64,000 nt of DNA from Microbacterium enclense (GTDB taxonomy: Bacteria > Actinomycetota > Actinomycetes > Actinomycetales > Microbacteriaceae), in contig NZ_KQ758467.1 in NCBI RefSeq assembly GCF_001456955.1, forward strand, positions 480,672 to 544,671, given 5' to 3'. The position numbers and the translations under genes were made by a program. The notes under the pieces are model-generated. The model saw nothing but the letters and a program-made list of their open reading frames with translations, ran no database searches and was not told where the DNA came from. Shown here one piece after another: positions 27,159 to 35,768 of the stretch (the first letter of the stretch is position 1; the number at the start of each line of letters is the position of its first letter).

Positions 27159-27171
27159 GGGGGGAACCCCC
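27159..27171 (-). promoter_or_regulatory. Candidate operator GGGGGTTCCCCC upstream of the IniB-like gene
   Basis: On the minus strand this reads GGGGGTTCCCCCC, 64 bases before the IniB-like start. Eleven bases are identical to the block at 20190-20200 upstream of the repeat-protein operon. It overlaps the short gap after the LuxR-type gene, whose stop is at 27187. Binding by that regulator is inference. Confidence 0.4.
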
Positions 27172-27186
27172 ATAGCGCGGGACGGG

Positions 27187-29763
27187 TCATAGGGGTTTGA
27201 CGGATGCCAGGACCCGGGCGGGTCGTCGGGCCTCGACGGGCGGCTCCGACGGCGGGTCGGCGCCGTGCGCGTCGTCGTCCAGGGCCATGCGCAGACGGGC
27301 CATCAGGTCGGAGCGCGAGGTGGCTCCCAGGCGGCGGCGGATGCGGGCGATGTGGTGCTCGGCGGTGCGGGGAGAGATGAAGATCGTCTCGCCGATCTCG
27401 GCGTAGGTCTTGCCCTGCAGCACGAGCGCCGCCACCTCGCGCTCGCGGTCGCTCAGGACGCCGGTGCTCTCGGCGGCCCGCGGGGGGAGAGGGATCGGGC
27501 CGGTGTCGGCGACGGCCGCGGCCGGAGCCTCCACCCGCTCGCGAGGGTGCAACTGGCGGGCGCAGGCCAGCAGGCGCGCGATGACGCGGCGGTCGGTGGA
27601 CTTGCTCGCGCCGTGACTGGCCAGGCGCGCGCCGTCCCAGGCGAAGCCGCAGGCGGCGAGGCCCTCGGCCGCCTCCTCGATGGCATCCGCGTCGACGGCG
27701 CCGGTGAGCACGTCGGTCCATACCCGGCCGGCGCGCGCGAGACGCGCGGCGAGGGGGGAACGCTCGGCGGCCGACCGCAGCGCGCGGGCGTGCACCGTCA
27801 GTTCTTCGGGGCTGCCCAGCAGGATGCTGGCGTGCAGTCCCGACCACTGCAGGCTCGTCGCCCACAGCGCCGGCTGCCCGAGTCCGCTCAGGATCCGCTC
27901 GGCCTGCGCGAGCTGCGAACGCACGGCGCCGAACTCGCCGACGCGTGCGGCGGCGACGGCGAACTCGCCGAGGGGGATCAGGGTGAACAGGTCGACCTGC
28001 ACCCGCAGCAGCGAATCCTGCGCGCGCTGCCAGACCGGCGCGAGCTCGGACGGCTGGCCGTTGCGTCGCACGAGCGCGAGCTCGACGGCGTCGGCGATCA
28101 GGCGGTCCCTGACGGCGAGGGTTCGTCCGCTGGTCGCCGCGCGCAGGGCCTTCTCCGCCTCGGCGTGGTGCTCGCGCTGCATGGCGACCCACGCCCGCCA
28201 CAGCAGCAGTCGGGGCGCGGCCCACGCTCCGCCCTGATGACCCGCGACGGCGGCGTCCAGAACGCGTTGCGCGACAGCCGCTTCGCCCAGGTGCAGGGCG
28301 ACGAGAGCGGCGATCACGGCGGGCAGCTCGGGCAGCGGAGCGTCGCTGCCCGACGCGGTGTACATCTCGCTCGCCCGCACGAGGTCCTGCAACCCGTGGT
28401 GATCGTCGGTGTCGAGCGTCGCCCGCAGTCCCCGCGACAGCAGCTCCAGAGACACGCCGTGCGCCGTCGGGATCGTCCGGGTGGCGGCGGGCGCCGGGGC
28501 GTCGGCGGGGTCGGCGTGACCTGCGCCGGCCGCGGCGATCAGCCACTTGGCCCGGCTCTCGGGGGTCGTCGGCATGCCGCCCGCGTACACCCGCGCACCG
28601 AGATCCATGTCCCCGCGCGTCGCCCAGACGGCGGCGGCCATGTCGAGGGCCTCGTCGCCGGGCGCATCGTCGCCGGCGAGCAGTCGGTCGACGAACGACC
28701 CCGCCGCATCCACATCGCCCAGGGCCCACGCGGCGCGAGCTCGTCGCAACGCCAGGCTCCGCGGCGAGGCGCCGGCACGGTCGGCCGCCTCGAAGAGCTC
28801 GGCGGCCTTCGCGGGGTCGCGCGGGAGCTCGCGATCGCCGTCGGCGAGCAGGGCGGATGCCACCCGCGCGTCGGTCGCGCCGCCGAGCAGCGCCTGTACG
28901 GAGGCGGCGTCGCGCACGAGCCGCGCCGAGTACAGCTCGAGCAGGCGGTCGGCCGTGAGCCGCGCCCGCACCGCATCGCGCACGAGGGGGACCGTGCGAC
29001 CGCCGCGCTGCAGCAGGCCCGCGTCGTAACCGGCGGCGCAGGCGGGCCCGGCGCTGACGTCGAGCGCGGAACTCTCGTCGAGGCACAGCGCCTCGACCGC
29101 GAGACGCAGCGAGGGGTCGAGCGAGTCGATGCGGTGCGAGACGAGGTCGTACAGCGACTGGGCGATCTCATCGTGATCGCACCGCCCGTCGCAGAGGGCT
29201 TCACCGTGCAGCATGAGCGCTTCGGCGGTCAGCCACGCCAGGCCGCCGGTGGCCTCGAGCAGTCGCGCGATGCAGGCCCTCGCGGCCTCGGTCGCCTCGC
29301 CGTCGAGATGCGCCGCGACGTCGGCCATCGACACGTGCCCGAGCAGTGCGGGCGGCTGATGCCGCTCGATGTCGTCGACCAGTGCGCGCAACGTCGCGGA
29401 TTCCGGGTCGGGACGGGTGGAGAGGATGACGGTGGCGGTGCCCGCGCGCAGGCGCTCGGTCAGCGCGCTCAACGTCGCGTCGTCGAGCAGGTGGGCGTCA
29501 TCGACGACGATGACGGAGCCCTGCCTCGACGGCAGGTCGGCGAGGTGGGTCAACGCGACGGGGGAGGCGCCGGCGGCACGCAGCGCCGTGAAGAGGTGCC
29601 GCAGCACGCGCGACTTACCGGAGCCCGCCGTCCCGACGACCGCGAGCGGAGTCGGGTCGGCGGCGGCGACGAAGGCGTCGAGGAGACCGCGGGCGACGCG
29701 TGGCAACAGCAGCGACTCGAGGTCGCCGTGGGCAGCATCGGAGGACGTGTTCGAGATCGACAT
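27187..29763 (-). CDS. MalT/IniR-like LuxR-family transcriptional regulator (large ATP-binding type)
   Basis: An 858-residue LAL-type regulator. It has a Walker A GTAGSGKS (44-51), a Walker B VIVVDDAH (84-91), a long helical TPR-like middle, and a C-terminal LuxR helix-turn-helix at about 770-824 (LSDREREVAALVLQGKTYAE, FISPRTAEHHIARIRRRLGA). In mycobacteria the iniBAC genes are controlled by IniR, a MalT-like protein encoded beside them, so this is the likely activator of the surrounding genes. It follows the Hsp70-like gene by 30 bases on the same strand and is probably co-transcribed with it. The inducing ligand is unknown. Confidence 0.85.
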   Translation of the reverse strand: MSISNTSSDAAHGDLESLLLPRVARGLLDAFVAAADPTPLAVVGTAGSGKSRVLRHLFTALRAAGASPVALTHLADLPSRQGSVIVVDDAHLLDDATLSALTERLRAGTATVILSTRPDPESATLRALVDDIERHQPPALLGHVSMADVAAHLDGEATEAARACIARLLEATGGLAWLTAEALMLHGEALCDGRCDHDEIAQSLYDLVSHRIDSLDPSLRLAVEALCLDESSALDVSAGPACAAGYDAGLLQRGGRTVPLVRDAVRARLTADRLLELYSARLVRDAASVQALLGGATDARVASALLADGDRELPRDPAKAAELFEAADRAGASPRSLALRRARAAWALGDVDAAGSFVDRLLAGDDAPGDEALDMAAAVWATRGDMDLGARVYAGGMPTTPESRAKWLIAAAGAGHADPADAPAPAATRTIPTAHGVSLELLSRGLRATLDTDDHHGLQDLVRASEMYTASGSDAPLPELPAVIAALVALHLGEAAVAQRVLDAAVAGHQGGAWAAPRLLLWRAWVAMQREHHAEAEKALRAATSGRTLAVRDRLIADAVELALVRRNGQPSELAPVWQRAQDSLLRVQVDLFTLIPLGEFAVAAARVGEFGAVRSQLAQAERILSGLGQPALWATSLQWSGLHASILLGSPEELTVHARALRSAAERSPLAARLARAGRVWTDVLTGAVDADAIEEAAEGLAACGFAWDGARLASHGASKSTDRRVIARLLACARQLHPRERVEAPAAAVADTGPIPLPPRAAESTGVLSDREREVAALVLQGKTYAEIGETIFISPRTAEHHIARIRRRLGATSRSDLMARLRMALDDDAHGADPPSEPPVEARRPARVLASVKPL

Positions 29764-29793
29764 CGGTGGTGCTCTCGTTCCGACGGGCGCGCG

Positions 29794-31764
29794 TCAGGGC
29801 GTGGGCTCGACGGAAGAGGTCGACACGGGCTCGGGCGAGGTCGACTCGGCCGGCTCCTCGGCAGGGGGAGACGAGGTTTCGGCGGGAGGTGCCGGGTTCT
29901 CGGTCGACGGCTCCGGCTGCGGCTCCTGAGTCGTGGGCGGATCGGTCGACGGGTCCGTGGCGGGCGTCTCGGTCCCCGGCGCGGTGGTTCCCGCGTCGGT
30001 GGGGGACGGCTCCGAAGTCGTCGGCTGCGTCGAGGGGCTTTCGACGGGTGCGGCGGTCTGGGACGCCTCGGACGACGACGACGGCTGCGTGGCCGGAGCC
30101 GGATTCGACGCATTCCCGCTGCCGCCTCCGTTGCCGCCGCCGCCACCGGAGCTCTGCTGCTGCTGCGACGGCGCCGCCGAGGGGCTGCGCTGCTCCGCGG
30201 CCTGCGGAGTGAGTCGCTGCGGGGTGCGGCGGCGCTCCTCGCTGCGGTTCTCCGTGCGCGGCTGCTCGGGGGCGGCGGCGTCCTGCGGTGCGGCGGGCTG
30301 CTCGGCGACGGGCTGCGCCTGGGGGGCGGCGATGCTCGCCGGAGGCTGCGAGGGGAGGTCGAGCGGGTCGAACAGGCGCACGTCGAGGTCGGCCGCGAGC
30401 GGCTGCGAGGTGACACCGCCGAGGCCGGTGCGCGCCAGGATGCCGACGCCCAGTGCGGGCACGCTGATGACGCCGACGCTCACCGTCAGGACCGCCACGC
30501 CCGCCGCGACGTACGCGGTGGCGGGGACTCGACGAAACCAGGGGGCGCGCTTGTGCACCCGCTCCCCGGAGAAGCCGGGCTCCGCGGCGGTGTCGTCGTC
30601 ATCCTCATCGTCGTCGACGACAGGTGCGTGCTCGTCGACGACGGCGAGCTCGAACAGCGCGGGGGTCTCCTCGGCGACGCCGACCGCCGCGGTGCGGGCG
30701 GCACCGAGCGCGATGATCGCCTTCGGGTCGGCGTCGATGGCGATGGGGCGGTCGAAACGCTCGGACAGCAGTTGCGCAACGCGCGGGATGCGCGAGGTAC
30801 CGCCGGTGAGCAGGATCGCGTCGAGGTCGTCGGCGGTCAGGCCCGACTGCTCCAGGGCGATCTCCATCACCTCGACGGTGCGCTCGATCTCCGGTTCGAT
30901 CATGTCCTCGAACTCGGCGCGGGTCAGACGCACGGCGCCGTGCCCGTCGCCGATGAGCACCGGAACGACGGCCTCCCCGTCGAACGACAGCGACTCCTTC
31001 GCATCGACGCACTCGCGTCGCAGCGATGCGACCGCCATGCGCAGACCTGCGTCGCTCTGCACGCCGGCGAGGGCGGATGCCGGGATGCCGGCGGCGCGAA
31101 CCGTGTGGCGCAGCACGATGTCGTCGAAGTCGGCGCCGCCGAGGTCGGGGATGCCGACCGGGCTGCCGACGAAGTCGACCCGGCCGTCGGCGGCCTTCTG
31201 CAGGATGACGGTGTCGAACGTGCCGCCGCCGAAGTCGTAGACGGCCAGGGCCCGGCCGGTGTCGAGGGGATGCGTCGCTTCGTAGTGGCGTGCGGCGGCC
31301 TCGGGTTCGGTGATGACCTGCACGTCGCTCCAGCCGAGCCGTCCGATGGCGTCCTGGACGAGCTGCGTGCGGTACTCGCCCCAGGTGACGGGGACCGAGA
31401 CGGCGATGCCCGCGGGGTGCTGGCCCTCGCGCTCGACGGCGGTGCCGATCACCCACCCGACGACGAGGGCGTAGAGGTCTTGCGGTGAGAAGCGACGGTC
31501 GCCGGCGACGATGGGCACGTCGTCGCCGATGCGCCGTTTGAACTCCCGCACGAGACGCTCGGGCTGCGCCGTACCGCGCCGCTCCGCCGCATCGCCGAAC
31601 AGCAGTCCGCTGTCGGAGATGAAGACGGTCGTCGGTGTGCTGTCGGCGTTGCGCCCGAGCGGCAGCGGCGCTGCCAGCAACGCTCCGTCCGGAGCGGAGC
31701 GCGCGGTCGCAGCCGCGGTCCTGCTCGTTCCGACATCGATCGCCAAGTAGTACGGCGTAGCCAT
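29794..31764 (-). CDS. Membrane-anchored Hsp70-like ATPase with Pro/Ser/Thr-rich tail
   Basis: A 656-residue protein. Residues 1-365 form an Hsp70/actin-type ATPase domain: AIDVGTSRTAAAT (phosphate 1), ITEPEAAARHY, VYDFGGGTFDTV (phosphate 2, 175-186) and LTGGTSRIPRV (adenosine, 319-329). The DnaK substrate-binding domain is missing. Instead an acidic linker (DDDEDDDD), a single transmembrane helix at about 416-443 and a 200-residue Pro/Ser/Thr/Gln/Glu tail follow, with a Gly-rich hinge. The tail is predicted outside the membrane. ATG 31764 is chosen because homology begins with MATPYYLAIDVG. It leads the unit containing the LuxR-type regulator. Confidence 0.85.
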   Translation of the reverse strand: MATPYYLAIDVGTSRTAAATARSAPDGALLAAPLPLGRNADSTPTTVFISDSGLLFGDAAERRGTAQPERLVREFKRRIGDDVPIVAGDRRFSPQDLYALVVGWVIGTAVEREGQHPAGIAVSVPVTWGEYRTQLVQDAIGRLGWSDVQVITEPEAAARHYEATHPLDTGRALAVYDFGGGTFDTVILQKAADGRVDFVGSPVGIPDLGGADFDDIVLRHTVRAAGIPASALAGVQSDAGLRMAVASLRRECVDAKESLSFDGEAVVPVLIGDGHGAVRLTRAEFEDMIEPEIERTVEVMEIALEQSGLTADDLDAILLTGGTSRIPRVAQLLSERFDRPIAIDADPKAIIALGAARTAAVGVAEETPALFELAVVDEHAPVVDDDEDDDDTAAEPGFSGERVHKRAPWFRRVPATAYVAAGVAVLTVSVGVISVPALGVGILARTGLGGVTSQPLAADLDVRLFDPLDLPSQPPASIAAPQAQPVAEQPAAPQDAAAPEQPRTENRSEERRRTPQRLTPQAAEQRSPSAAPSQQQQSSGGGGGNGGGSGNASNPAPATQPSSSSEASQTAAPVESPSTQPTTSEPSPTDAGTTAPGTETPATDPSTDPPTTQEPQPEPSTENPAPPAETSSPPAEEPAESTSPEPVSTSSVEPTP

Positions 31765-32056
31765 GTGTTCCGACCCCCCGAAGGCGCGCAGGAACGCCGC
31801 ACGGCACCCCTGTGTCCCCCGACTCTGCGGGCTCGTCAACGAGCCCGTTCGTGTTCCATCGGCCCGTGCCCCCTGCACGCTGCCGACGCTGTGCCAGAAG
31901 TGTTGCACACCGGGAAAGAGAGCGAAAGGGCACCGCCGACGGCTATGCACGATCACGCAGAGATGCAATACTTCGCACGATCCGGCGGCCCGCGGGTGGA
32001 TTGCGCGATGCGTCCGCGCTGGTCGTTCTCCGACCCGCCGCCGTGCGGGCTCGGAG
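31765..32056. other. Intergenic leader between the Hsp70-like gene and groES
   Basis: This gap with no gene (31765-32159 including the CIRCE region) must carry the minus-strand promoter of the Hsp70-like unit. A weak candidate on that strand is TTGCAT-17-TAGCCG at 31940-31968, about 175 bases before the start. I see no copy of the GGGTTCCCCCC motif here and no ORF worth calling. Confidence 0.35.
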
Positions 32057-32083
32057 TTGGCACTCGCATTGCACGAGTGCCAA
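32057..32083. promoter_or_regulatory. CIRCE operator 1 (HrcA site)
   Basis: TTGGCACTC, nine bases, then GAGTGCCAA: a perfect nine-base inverted repeat in the CIRCE format (consensus TTAGCACTC-N9-GAGTGCTAA). It overlaps the -35 hexamer of the groES promoter. Confidence 0.93.
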
Positions 32084-32097
32084 CCGTTCTCTAGACT
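32069..32097 (+). promoter_or_regulatory. groES promoter
   Basis: TTGCAC (32069-32074) and TAGACT (32092-32097) with 17-base spacing. The -35 lies inside CIRCE 1 and CIRCE 2 lies just after the -10, a layout that allows repression by HrcA at both sides. Confidence 0.75.
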
Positions 32098-32101
32098 CGT
32101 G

Positions 32102-32128
32102 TTAGCACTCTCCCCGCGTGAGTGCTGA
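32102..32128. promoter_or_regulatory. CIRCE operator 2 (HrcA site)
   Basis: TTAGCACTC, nine bases, then GAGTGCTGA: close to the CIRCE consensus with one mismatch in the right arm. It overlaps the predicted transcription start of groES. Confidence 0.92.
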
Positions 32129-32159
32129 CAAGTCTTCTGTAACGAGAAAGAGGTAGACC

Positions 32160-32456
32160 GTGTCGGTTTCCATCAAGCCGCTCGAGGACCGCATCGTCAT
32201 CAAGCAGGTCGAGGCTGAGCAGACCACCGCGAGTGGTCTCGTCATCCCCGACACCGCCAAAGAGAAGCCGCAGGAGGGCGAAGTCGTCGCCGTCGGCCCC
32301 GGCCGCATCGACGACAACGGCAACCGTGTCCCCCTCGACGTCGCCGTCGGCGACCGCGTGCTCTACAGCAAGTACGGCGGCACCGAGGTCAAGTTCGGCG
32401 CCGAAGAGTACCTCGTGCTCTCGGCTCGCGACGTCCTGGCGGTCGTCGTCCGCTGA
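32160..32456 (+). CDS. groES: Co-chaperonin GroES
   Basis: GroES caps the GroEL folding chamber. The 98-residue product has [60 protein letters not shown] and [14 protein letters not shown], all canonical. The start is GTG 32160 after AAAGAGG. No groEL follows; a terminator ends the transcript at once, so the chaperonin subunit must be encoded elsewhere, as in several Microbacteriaceae. HrcA-type heat control is expected from the paired CIRCE sites. Confidence 0.98.
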   Translation: MSVSIKPLEDRIVIKQVEAEQTTASGLVIPDTAKEKPQEGEVVAVGPGRIDDNGNRVPLDVAVGDRVLYSKYGGTEVKFGAEEYLVLSARDVLAVVVR

Positions 32457-32474
32457 CCGCGTGACTCTCACGGA

Positions 32475-32502
32475 GACCCCGGATGCCGTGGCATCCGGGG
32501 TC
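32475..32502 (+). terminator. Terminator after groES
   Basis: GACCCCGGATGCC and GGCATCCGGGGTC form a perfect 13-base stem with a two-base loop, followed by TTCGTCGTTCT, 18 bases after the groES stop. Confidence 0.8.
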
Positions 32503-32646
32503 TTCGTCGTTCTCGGACTCATCGGTGGACGGATGCCGCGACTCCGGCGCCGTGGACCTTTCGCGCCCGTGTTCGGGCGACGCCCCCGGCAGGAAATCGC
32601 GGATGCTCGGCGGCTCGCATCCATGGCGCGCGCATAGGCTGGGTCG

Positions 32647-33588
32647 GTGACCCCCGCTCCTCCCGCTTCCACAGGCGGGAGCACGCGCGGCGCGCTCTTC
32701 GCGCTCGGCGCCTACCTGCTGTGGGGCGTGCTGCCCATCTACTTCCTGCAGCTCAAGCCGACCGACCCCTTCGAGGTCGTCGCGTGGCGCATCATCCTGG
32801 CGTTCGCGTTCTGCCTGCTGCTGCTGACGGTGATGCGGGTGTGGCGTCCGTTCCTCGTGATCGTGCGTCAGCCGCGTCTGATGGCGCTCACCGCGGTCGC
32901 CGGGGTGCTCATCTACGTCAACTGGCAGACGTACCTGATCGGGGCGCTCACCGGCCACGTCATCGAGACGAGCCTCGGGTACTTCATCAACCCGATCGTG
33001 ACCGTGCTGCTCGGCGTCGTCGTGCTGCGCGAGCGCCTGCGCGTGCTGCCGTGGATCGCGATCGGCATCGCCGTCGCCGCGGTCGTCGTCATCGTGGTCG
33101 GCTACGGCGCGTTCCCCTGGATCGCCCTGACGCTGGCGTTCTCGTTCGGCTTCTACGGTCTCGTGAAGAAGCAGATCGGTCCCGCCGTGGATGCCGTGAG
33201 CGGTCTGACCCTCGAATCGTTCTGGCTCCTTCCGGTCGCCGTCGTCCAGCTCATCGTCGTCGCGAACGTCACGGGCATCACCCTCGGCAACGAAGGGGTG
33301 CTGCACACGGTCCTGCTGCTGGCGGCCGGGGCGGTCACCGCCGTGCCGCTGCTGCTGTTCGCTTCGGGAGCTCGGCGCGTGCCGCTCACCGTGATCGGGC
33401 TGCTGCAGTTCGTCGCGCCGGTCATCCAGTTCGTCATCGGCGCGTGGGTGCTGCACGAGCCGATGACACCGGAGCGCTGGGTCGGCTTCGCGCTGGTCTG
33501 GGCCGCCCTCGCGCTGCTGAGCGTGGATTCGCTCGTGGCTTCCCGGCGGCATCGACGCGCCGTCGACGACGTGCCCGAACCCGTCTGA
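32647..33588 (+). CDS. rarD: EamA-family transporter RarD
   Basis: A 313-residue drug/metabolite-superfamily protein with ten predicted membrane helices. The N-terminal RGALFALGAYLLWGVLPIYF and DPFEVVAWRIILAFAF are the RarD signature, and QTYLIGALTGHVIETSLGYFI and GLLQFVAPVIQFVIGAWVLHEPM complete the two EamA repeats. Substrates of RarD proteins are poorly defined (the name comes from a chloramphenicol-sensitivity locus). The start is GTG 32647. It stands alone between the groES terminator and the binding-protein promoter. Confidence 0.92.
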   Translation: MTPAPPASTGGSTRGALFALGAYLLWGVLPIYFLQLKPTDPFEVVAWRIILAFAFCLLLLTVMRVWRPFLVIVRQPRLMALTAVAGVLIYVNWQTYLIGALTGHVIETSLGYFINPIVTVLLGVVVLRERLRVLPWIAIGIAVAAVVVIVVGYGAFPWIALTLAFSFGFYGLVKKQIGPAVDAVSGLTLESFWLLPVAVVQLIVVANVTGITLGNEGVLHTVLLLAAGAVTAVPLLLFASGARRVPLTVIGLLQFVAPVIQFVIGAWVLHEPMTPERWVGFALVWAALALLSVDSLVASRRHRRAVDDVPEPV

Positions 33589-33758
33589 ACCGCGGGATCC
33601 TGCGTTTCGCGGCCCGTCGTTGCCGCGCGAAAGTAACGATTGGGTCGCGTAATCGACCGTTAACACATTGCAACAACGGGGCCACAGGGGCGCGGTTAGG
33701 TTTGTGACAATCCGCGGGGGTTCCTCCGCGCGGTTCCTACTCACCAAGGAGCACCCAT

Positions 33759-35108
33759 ATGAGTGTCCTCTCCCGTTCGCGCACCGCGAAGATCATCGGC
33801 GGCCTCGCCGTGGTCGGCGTCAGCGCGCTCGTCCTCGCCGGTTGTTCCGGCAGCAGCACCCCCGCCGAGACCGGCGACGCTGCCGGCGGCGGCGACTTCC
33901 CGATCGACTGCAACGCGGCCGAGCCGGCTTCGTACACGCCCGACTACTCCTCGACGTCGACCGGCCCCGCGACCGACCTGACGTACAACATCGGCACGGC
34001 TCTGCCCGTCACCGGCAACCTCGCGTTCCTCGGCCCGCCCGAGATCGCCGGCACCGAGTACGCCGCGTCCGAGATCAACGCCGCCAACAAGGGCGTGCAG
34101 ATCAACCTCATCCAGGGCGACTCGGGCGACACCGACAACAAGGCCTACGAGACCGAGATCCCGCGCCTGCTGGGCGCCGGTGCCACCGCCATCGTCGGCG
34201 CGGCCTCCTCGGGCACGTCGCTGCAGTTCATCGACCAGGTCATCGCGGCCAACGCCGTGCAGATCTCGCCGGCCAACACCTCCGCGGCGTTCACCGGCTA
34301 CGACGACAAGGGCCTGTACTGGCGGACTGCTCCCTCCGACGTCCTCCAGGGTGAGGTTCTCGGCAACCTGATCGCCTCCGAGGGCAACGAGACCCTCGGC
34401 ATGATCGTGCTGAACGACTCCTACGGCACCGGCCTCGCGTGCTTCACCAAGAAGGCCTTCGAGAACGCCGGCGGATCCGTCGTCGCGACGAGCCTCTACA
34501 ACACCGGTGACACCAACTTCTCGGCGCAGATCGAAGACGTGCTGGCCCAGTCGCCCGACGCGATCGCCCTGATCACGTTCGACGAGGTGTCGACCATCAT
34601 CCCCGACATCACCGCGAGCGTCAGCCCCGACAAGCTCTTCTTCGTTGACGGCAACCTGAAGAACTTCGGCGACCAGTTCCCCACCGGCACGCTCGCCGGC
34701 GCCAAGGGCACCTACCCCAGCGTCGACCCCGACTCGACGGCGACGTTCCGTTCGTCGCTGGAGTCGTTCTGGTCCGGCAAGGGTCAGCCCGCGCTCGAGG
34801 ACTTCACCTACGCCCCCGAGTCCTACGACTCGGTCGTGCTGCTCGCCCTCGCGGCGCTGAAGGCCGGCTCGGCTGCCGGTCCCGACGTCGCGGCCAACCT
34901 GCAGGCGGTCTCCGGCGGCAGCGGCAGCGGCACCAAGTGCGCGACGTACGCCGAGTGCGCCGACATCATCATCGGTGGTGGCGAGGCCGACTACGACGGC
35001 GTCTCCGGCCCGATCACCTTCGACGAGGTCGGCGACCCGACCGAGGCGACGATCGGTGTCTTCGAGTACGGCGACGACAACAACTACAGCTGGCTCCGCG
35101 CCGGTTGA
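33759..35108 (+). CDS. Branched-chain amino-acid-type ABC transporter substrate-binding lipoprotein
   Basis: A 449-residue periplasmic-type binding lipoprotein of the LivJ class. Residues 1-28 are a signal peptide with lipobox VLAGC. Mature parts include NIGTALPVTGNLAFLGPPE, AASEINAANKGV, VGAASSGTSLQFID and PANTSAAFTGYDDKGLYWRT, which is the type I binding-protein fold. Start ATG 33759 follows AAGGAG. The permease and ATPase genes lie downstream on the other strand, convergent, an uncommon layout. The leader contains GTAAC (33632) and GTTAAC (33659) words that vaguely recall nitrogen-regulator sites; I would not call an operator. Confidence 0.92.
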   Translation: MSVLSRSRTAKIIGGLAVVGVSALVLAGCSGSSTPAETGDAAGGGDFPIDCNAAEPASYTPDYSSTSTGPATDLTYNIGTALPVTGNLAFLGPPEIAGTEYAASEINAANKGVQINLIQGDSGDTDNKAYETEIPRLLGAGATAIVGAASSGTSLQFIDQVIAANAVQISPANTSAAFTGYDDKGLYWRTAPSDVLQGEVLGNLIASEGNETLGMIVLNDSYGTGLACFTKKAFENAGGSVVATSLYNTGDTNFSAQIEDVLAQSPDAIALITFDEVSTIIPDITASVSPDKLFFVDGNLKNFGDQFPTGTLAGAKGTYPSVDPDSTATFRSSLESFWSGKGQPALEDFTYAPESYDSVVLLALAALKAGSAAGPDVAANLQAVSGGSGSGTKCATYAECADIIIGGGEADYDGVSGPITFDEVGDPTEATIGVFEYGDDNNYSWLRAG

Positions 35109-35120
35109 TCGGTTCCTTCT

Positions 35121-35154
35121 GAAGGGCCCCGGGACGTCGGTTCCGGGGCCCTTC
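35121..35154 (+). terminator. Terminator after the binding-protein gene
   Basis: GAAGGGCCCCGG and CCGGGGCCCTTC form a perfect 12-base stem 12 bases after the stop, followed by TTCT. Confidence 0.85.
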
Positions 35155-35541
35155 TTCTGCGCGCGAGCCCAGGGCGCAGGCCGTCGCCCGGCCTCCAGTG
35201 CGGCGCGACGGGGGACGCACGGGCCGGTTGGATCGGCGGCACGGTGCCGCCCGGGTTCCTGGCATGCGCGCGCCGTGGTGGCATCCGGCAACCGGTCTTC
35301 GCACAGTGTCGTCGAGCTCGAGCACCTCGCTGGCGAAGCTGCGAGTCTCGCGTTCCAGCGAGCTCGGTGACGTGCCCGTTCACGGATGCCGTGCGACCCA
35401 CGTCCTCCCGCTGACGCGCGACGTCGCACGGCTCGGCGCGGCACTATGCGGCGGGCCAGGGTGCGGCATGCTTCGGCACGGCGGGGGAGGACGACCCGCT
35501 CGGCGAAGCCGCCCTGCGTTTGCGGCAGATGCAGCGCCCGG

Positions 35542-35650
35542 GCGCAGCGCGCCTCATACGGCGCGTCTCGGCGCAGCGCGCCTGGTACGGCGCGCACCGG
35601 TGCAGCGCGCCTGGTACGGCGCGCATCGGCGCAGCGCGCCTCCCGCACGG
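35542..35650. repeat. Tandem repeat of a 29-30-base unit in the liv intergenic gap
   Basis: The 710-base gap 35109-35818 has no supported gene. At its centre are three full and one partial copies of a 29-30-base unit: CGCAGCGCGCCT, two variable bases, TACGGCGCG, then a short variable end. Units start near 35542, 35571, 35601 and 35630. A separate 19-base direct repeat (CGCCCCGCAGCAACGGAAA) occurs twice at about 35731-35768, just before the livF terminator. The rest (35160-35540) shows no feature I can support. Confidence 0.75.
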
Positions 35651-35768
35651 TGAGCCTGGGCGCGGCCGGCAGGGCCGGAGCGAGTCGCCCCTCACGGACC
35701 GCGACGCAGCAGGCGATCGCGCCCCGAGAGCGCCCCGCAGCAACGGAAACGCCCCGCAGCAACGGAAA

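Noticed and set aside
27265..31488. A 1407-codon plus-strand open frame opposite the regulator and Hsp70-like genes
   Set aside because: It mirrors two well-supported minus-strand genes and is rich in Arg/Gly/His with no domain. Long antisense frames are expected at this G+C.
33620..33670. Possible nitrogen-regulator (GlnR-type) site before the binding-protein gene
   Set aside because: Only loose GTAAC and GTTAAC words are present, without the full spacing of a known site.
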